Of a stretch of DNA of 64,000 nt, positions 60,877 through 64,000 are shown piece by piece. The stretch comes from Tetrapisispora phaffii CBS 4417 (Eukaryota > Ascomycota > Saccharomycetes > Saccharomycetales > Saccharomycetaceae), in the NCBI RefSeq assembly GCF_000236905.1, contig NC_016528.1, forward strand, positions 676,260-740,259, written 5' to 3'. The notes beneath the pieces are model-generated. The model was not told the DNA's origin and did no database searches. It saw only the letters and a list, made by a program, of their open reading frames with translations. The position numbers and the translations under genes were made by a program. Every line of letters begins with the position of its first letter. Position 1 is the first letter of the stretch.

Positions 60877-62565
60877 ATGTACGTAGAATCTTTCAAAAAT
60901 ACATTTGCGGTTGATATCTTGGAATATTTCAATTTGGCCAAGATTGAAGAAGCAATTCCAGATATCAGCTCTATTAAACCAATGCTTAATTCATCTGATA
61001 ATTCAATAGAAACTGAAAAGGAAAATGATGTACAGGAATCTTTCCAGGTCAGCTCAGATTTTGATTCATTAGATAATAAAGAGAAAGCAGTAAATGACAT
61101 TGAAGCTTGTCCAATTGAAGAAAAGCCTAAAAATCAGAAAAAGGTAGAGGAAAGAGACCCATATATGTTAGAGTGGGATGATCCAAATGATCCTGATTTT
61201 CCAGTTAATTGGTCCAAAAAGAAAAGAGCAGTTATTCTTCTTCAAATTATGTTATTAACAAGTGTGACATATATGGGTTCGTCAATTTACACACCAGGCC
61301 AATTGCAAATCCAAAGTGAGTTTGGTGTAGGGCATGTTGTAGCTACATTAAATTTATCATTATACGTTCTAGGATATGGTTTAGGTCCATTAATATTCTC
61401 ACCTCAGTCTGAATTTTCATTACTAGGTCGTCAGCACTTGTACACAGTCACTTTATTCATTTTCGCCATGCTCCAAATCGGATGTGCTACTGTACATAAT
61501 TTCGGTGGTCTAGCAGTTTTGCGTTTTTTCAGCGGGGTGTTCTGTTCGCCATCCCTGAGTACCGGTGGTGCTTCTATTGCTGATATATTGGCCCCAGAGG
61601 TTGTCCCTGTATTTTTAGGATTATGGGCAGTTGCCGCATTTTCTTCACCGGTATTGGCTCCATTATTAGGTGCTGTCATGGTCGTTGCTGAGGACTGGAG
61701 ATGGATCTTTTGGCTTCAATTATGGCTATCTACATTCACACTAATTGTGTTATTGTTGTTCATGCCAGAAACACACCATGGCAATATATTATATCGTCGT
61801 GCTAGAAGATTAAGGAAACAAACAGGAGATGACAGATGGTCGACTGCAAGCGCAGAGAAGGAGAAAAAATTAGAATTAGGTGCCTTCCTTTTAACTGCTG
61901 TTTACAAGCCAATCAAGATAATTATGAGAGAACCTATTATCGCCGCTATTGATATGTATACAGCACTACTTTATGGTATTTTCTATCTGTTTTTCGAAGC
62001 TTTCCCATTAGTGTTTGGTGGTATCTACAATTTTACTTTAGTCGAAAGTGGGTTAGCTTTCCTAGGGTTCCAGGTTGGTTGTGCGATTATCTATCCAATT
62101 TACATTGTATTTTTAGTCAAATATATTTTACCAAGAATGCAAAATCAAACTTTTGTTCCCGAGGATTTCTTGGTTATAAATATGATTGTTGCCATCTTTT
62201 TACCTGCAGCATTATTTGTTTTCGGCTGGACTGCTGGAGTCCATTGGATTTTACCAATATTTGCTGAAGTTTTATTTGTAATCAGTGCGTTTACTATATT
62301 CCAAAGTAATTTTGCTTATATAGCAATCAGTTTTTCAGACCATGTTGCATCCGTCTTTGCTGGTAATGGTTTAGCGCGTGCAGGTTTTGCATGTGCATTC
62401 CCATTATTCGGACAAGCCATGTATAATAACTTGGGAAGCGAGAAATATCCAGTTGCTTGGGGTTCGTCATTATTAGGTTTTATTTCAATTGGTATGAGTA
62501 CAATCCCATTTTTGCTTTACAAATATGGTGCAGTTTTACGTAGTAAATCTAAGTTTACTGCTTAG
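60877..62565 (+). CDS. FLR1: MFS multidrug transporter, Flr1-type (DHA1)
   Basis: Encodes 562 aa (S. cerevisiae Flr1 has 548). Flr1 is a plasma-membrane drug:proton antiporter giving resistance to fluconazole, benomyl, diazaborine and other compounds. A hydrophilic N-terminus (about 1-112) precedes 12 membrane helices. Diagnostic stretches shared with Flr1 are LTSVTYMGSSIYTPGQ, VGHVVATLNLSLYVLGYGLGP, SSPVLAPLLGAVM (motif C of antiporters), ETHHGNILYRRARRLRKQTGDDR and VASVFAGNG. The motif A region reads SPQSEFSLLGR. S. cerevisiae FLR1 is on chromosome II, so the gene is out of S. cerevisiae context here, next to a retroelement. One of several paralogues is possible. Confidence 0.9.
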   Translation: MYVESFKNTFAVDILEYFNLAKIEEAIPDISSIKPMLNSSDNSIETEKENDVQESFQVSSDFDSLDNKEKAVNDIEACPIEEKPKNQKKVEERDPYMLEWDDPNDPDFPVNWSKKKRAVILLQIMLLTSVTYMGSSIYTPGQLQIQSEFGVGHVVATLNLSLYVLGYGLGPLIFSPQSEFSLLGRQHLYTVTLFIFAMLQIGCATVHNFGGLAVLRFFSGVFCSPSLSTGGASIADILAPEVVPVFLGLWAVAAFSSPVLAPLLGAVMVVAEDWRWIFWLQLWLSTFTLIVLLLFMPETHHGNILYRRARRLRKQTGDDRWSTASAEKEKKLELGAFLLTAVYKPIKIIMREPIIAAIDMYTALLYGIFYLFFEAFPLVFGGIYNFTLVESGLAFLGFQVGCAIIYPIYIVFLVKYILPRMQNQTFVPEDFLVINMIVAIFLPAALFVFGWTAGVHWILPIFAEVLFVISAFTIFQSNFAYIAISFSDHVASVFAGNGLARAGFACAFPLFGQAMYNNLGSEKYPVAWGSSLLGFISIGMSTIPFLLYKYGAVLRSKSKFTA

Positions 62566-64000
62566 ATGCTCTACATTCTGCATGCATGCATGATAAGCTT
62601 AGCACGAGATAAAAAATAGTACCAATATACTTCAAAAATTTTATCGTCATTCAATTTTTATCATGTAAATATTATTTAAAAAAAGTCACAATTTATAACT
62701 CTCTTTTACCTTTAGATCAATTGCAGTATCTGGTTGGTAATTAATATTAGAAAACTATTTTTGATCATACGTGATGGATATGTTTTTTGATATAATGTAA
62801 GTAATGGATAATATGTAAAAATACCCCATTGGTTATTAGTGTACTCCTAAGATTGACGATCTAATAATAGACGATGAAATAGTCGCTAATATCTATCTAC
62901 TACTGTCGATCTGTTTCTGAAGATTAGTCGGGTTTGTCCTCGTTATCATTAGCGAAGCATTTATGAATAAAAAATGACGAAAGTTACTTTATAAAGAATA
63001 TTATGTTATCAGAAATCATTAGTTAACTACCATACAATCCGCTTAAATCCATTCATTACTTTGGAATTAAATAAGGCTAGAGGGAGACAATACAATTAAT
63101 ATAACAATGTTTTCTCTTCTGGACAGAAAATTCTAATAGGTTGAATACAATAAATAATTTCTTTTATTAACTTTTATAATATTAATTAGTATTTTTACAT
63201 TGTAACTGACTAAGATGAAGACCTAGAAAATGGTGTGAAATTTTGATCATATTTTTAGTAACTAGGAAATAGCTATTGAAAACACTTTATATATATACCT
63301 TACACATTCAATTGGAAATGATTATTAAAAGCCGTTGCCAGCTGGGCGGGAAATGGATTAGATTAGTTAATTCATATGAATCAATTAAATTGATTTCATT
63401 ATAAAAATGAATTCCGAGCCATATCCAAGTAATACATATGCACGGGCAGTGCCAGTAATAAAAACAGTGCGGAATTACTTTGACGGGCCCACAAATTGGC
63501 GACCGAAACTGAGATTTATGCGACAAAGAAAATGGTAACTGAACAATCTTGGATATAAAAATTGTCGAAAATATTATATCTTGCCTAATTTGACTTAGTG
63601 TTTGACAACTACGATAACACATACTTGAATTATGAAAGAGTAAATATCACATATGTGATGATTTGATAATCGTATAACTGAAATAGGCGAACGTCACCAT
63701 CAACTTGTATAATTAGTATATTTTTTACAAGAACGTGCGAGAGCATGAAGAGCAACAAGACAGATGATCATGAGATAAAAGTTAAAATATTGTTATAATA
63801 GTAGATTTCTATTAAAATATTACCGAATTAGTTGACAGGATCGACAATTAGTGGTTTAAACTATGTATATTGTTGAAATATGAGTAATACTTGAATTTAG
63901 ATTTCAACATGAAGCATGAGTCATAAGCGGATATAGTCCGATATAAATATGGTTCTTCATGGTTAGCTAGTTGAAGACAGGTATTGTACTCACAGAAATG
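62566..64000. other. Gene-poor region to the end of the window
   Basis: 1.4 kb downstream of FLR1. A TGCATGCATGCATG tract at 62580-62593 follows the FLR1 stop. The only supported candidate is the small ORF 63407-63538. A TATATATATA box at 63287-63297 precedes it by about 110 bp. No telomeric repeat, tRNA or LTR is seen. Confidence 0.5.
63407..63538 (+). CDS. Hypothetical small protein (43 aa)
   Basis: An ATG-led frame of 43 codons. The product starts MNSEPYPSNTYARAVPVI and ends DGPTNWRPKLRFMRQRKW. It is basic and rich in Arg, Pro and Trp, a composition that is hard to get by chance in such AT-rich DNA. The antisense frame (63308-63622) is Cys/Ile/Trp-rich and looks like its shadow. A TATA box lies about 110 bp upstream. 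I do not recognise a family. It might be a short mitochondrial or ribosome-related protein, or one exon of a larger gene; both are guesses. Confidence 0.4.
   Translation: MNSEPYPSNTYARAVPVIKTVRNYFDGPTNWRPKLRFMRQRKW

Noticed and set aside
63308..63622. 104-codon minus-strand ORF near the window end
   Set aside because: Cys/Ile/Trp-rich composition is typical of an antisense shadow of the 63407-63538 plus frame.

Overview
This is a nuclear chromosome segment of a budding yeast in the Saccharomycetaceae. The evidence is AT-rich DNA, nearly intronless genes, introns with the strict GTATGT...TACTAAC...AG signals, standard-code proteins very close to Saccharomyces cerevisiae (Gcd11, Rho1 and Dpm1 are nearly identical), an intronless tRNA-Ile(AAT) and a decayed Ty1/copia-type retroelement. 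Gene order interleaves neighbours that in S. cerevisiae are split between the right ends of chromosomes XII (SST2, FMP27) and XVI (SGV1 to ATG13). ORC4/RIF2, MMS1, MET16, NUT2 and AOS1 are absent from their expected slots. This fits a post-whole-genome-duplication lineage that resolved its duplicates differently from S. cerevisiae (for example Tetrapisispora or Vanderwaltozyma); the genus is inference.

Layout. 1-9.2 kb: tail of an unknown gene, GCD11 (eIF2 gamma), SST2 (RGS protein), SGV1/BUR1 (CDK) and TIF3 (eIF4B). 10.8-18.6 kb: the giant lipid-transfer protein FMP27. 19.8-24.5 kb: RHO1, an unusual tandem Rho paralogue, MRP2 and JIP5. 24.7-34 kb: tRNA-Ile, a three-exon gene for V-ATPase subunit f, BSP1, a 56-codon ORF on the minus strand, a YPR172W-like flavoprotein-fold gene, VPS4 and an NBP1/CSA1 gene. 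34.5-47.1 kb: DPB2, BET2, PRP4, HDA3, SEC23, SMX3 (spliced) and DPM1. 48-55.8 kb: GDB1 and ATG13. After ATG13 the S. cerevisiae-like order ends. A broken Ty1-like element lies at 56.6-59.7 kb, followed by an FLR1-type drug transporter and about 1.4 kb of sparse DNA with one small ORF.

Most genes are independent housekeeping units (translation initiation, secretion, splicing, autophagy, glycogen breakdown) linked by synteny rather than function. Recognisable promoter logic includes paired pheromone response elements upstream of SST2, MCB and Cbf1-type sites in the NBP1/DPB2 divergent promoter, and Yap1-type sites upstream of FLR1.

Most notable items: a tandem Rho GTPase carrying natural substitutions at the two positions whose mutation blocks GTP hydrolysis (Rho1 G19 and Q68), with an altered effector loop and a changed CAAX box; a perfect 13-bp GC-rich hairpin with a GTAA loop between SMX3 and DPM1; an SMX3 intron whose first 3' splice site would give a truncated product; and two small ORFs (29151-29321 minus, 63407-63538 plus) with protein-like sequence. 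Several gene starts were moved from the longest open frame to the family-consistent ATG (TIF3, RHO-like, BSP1, DPB2, SEC23) or to a spliced start (SMX3).
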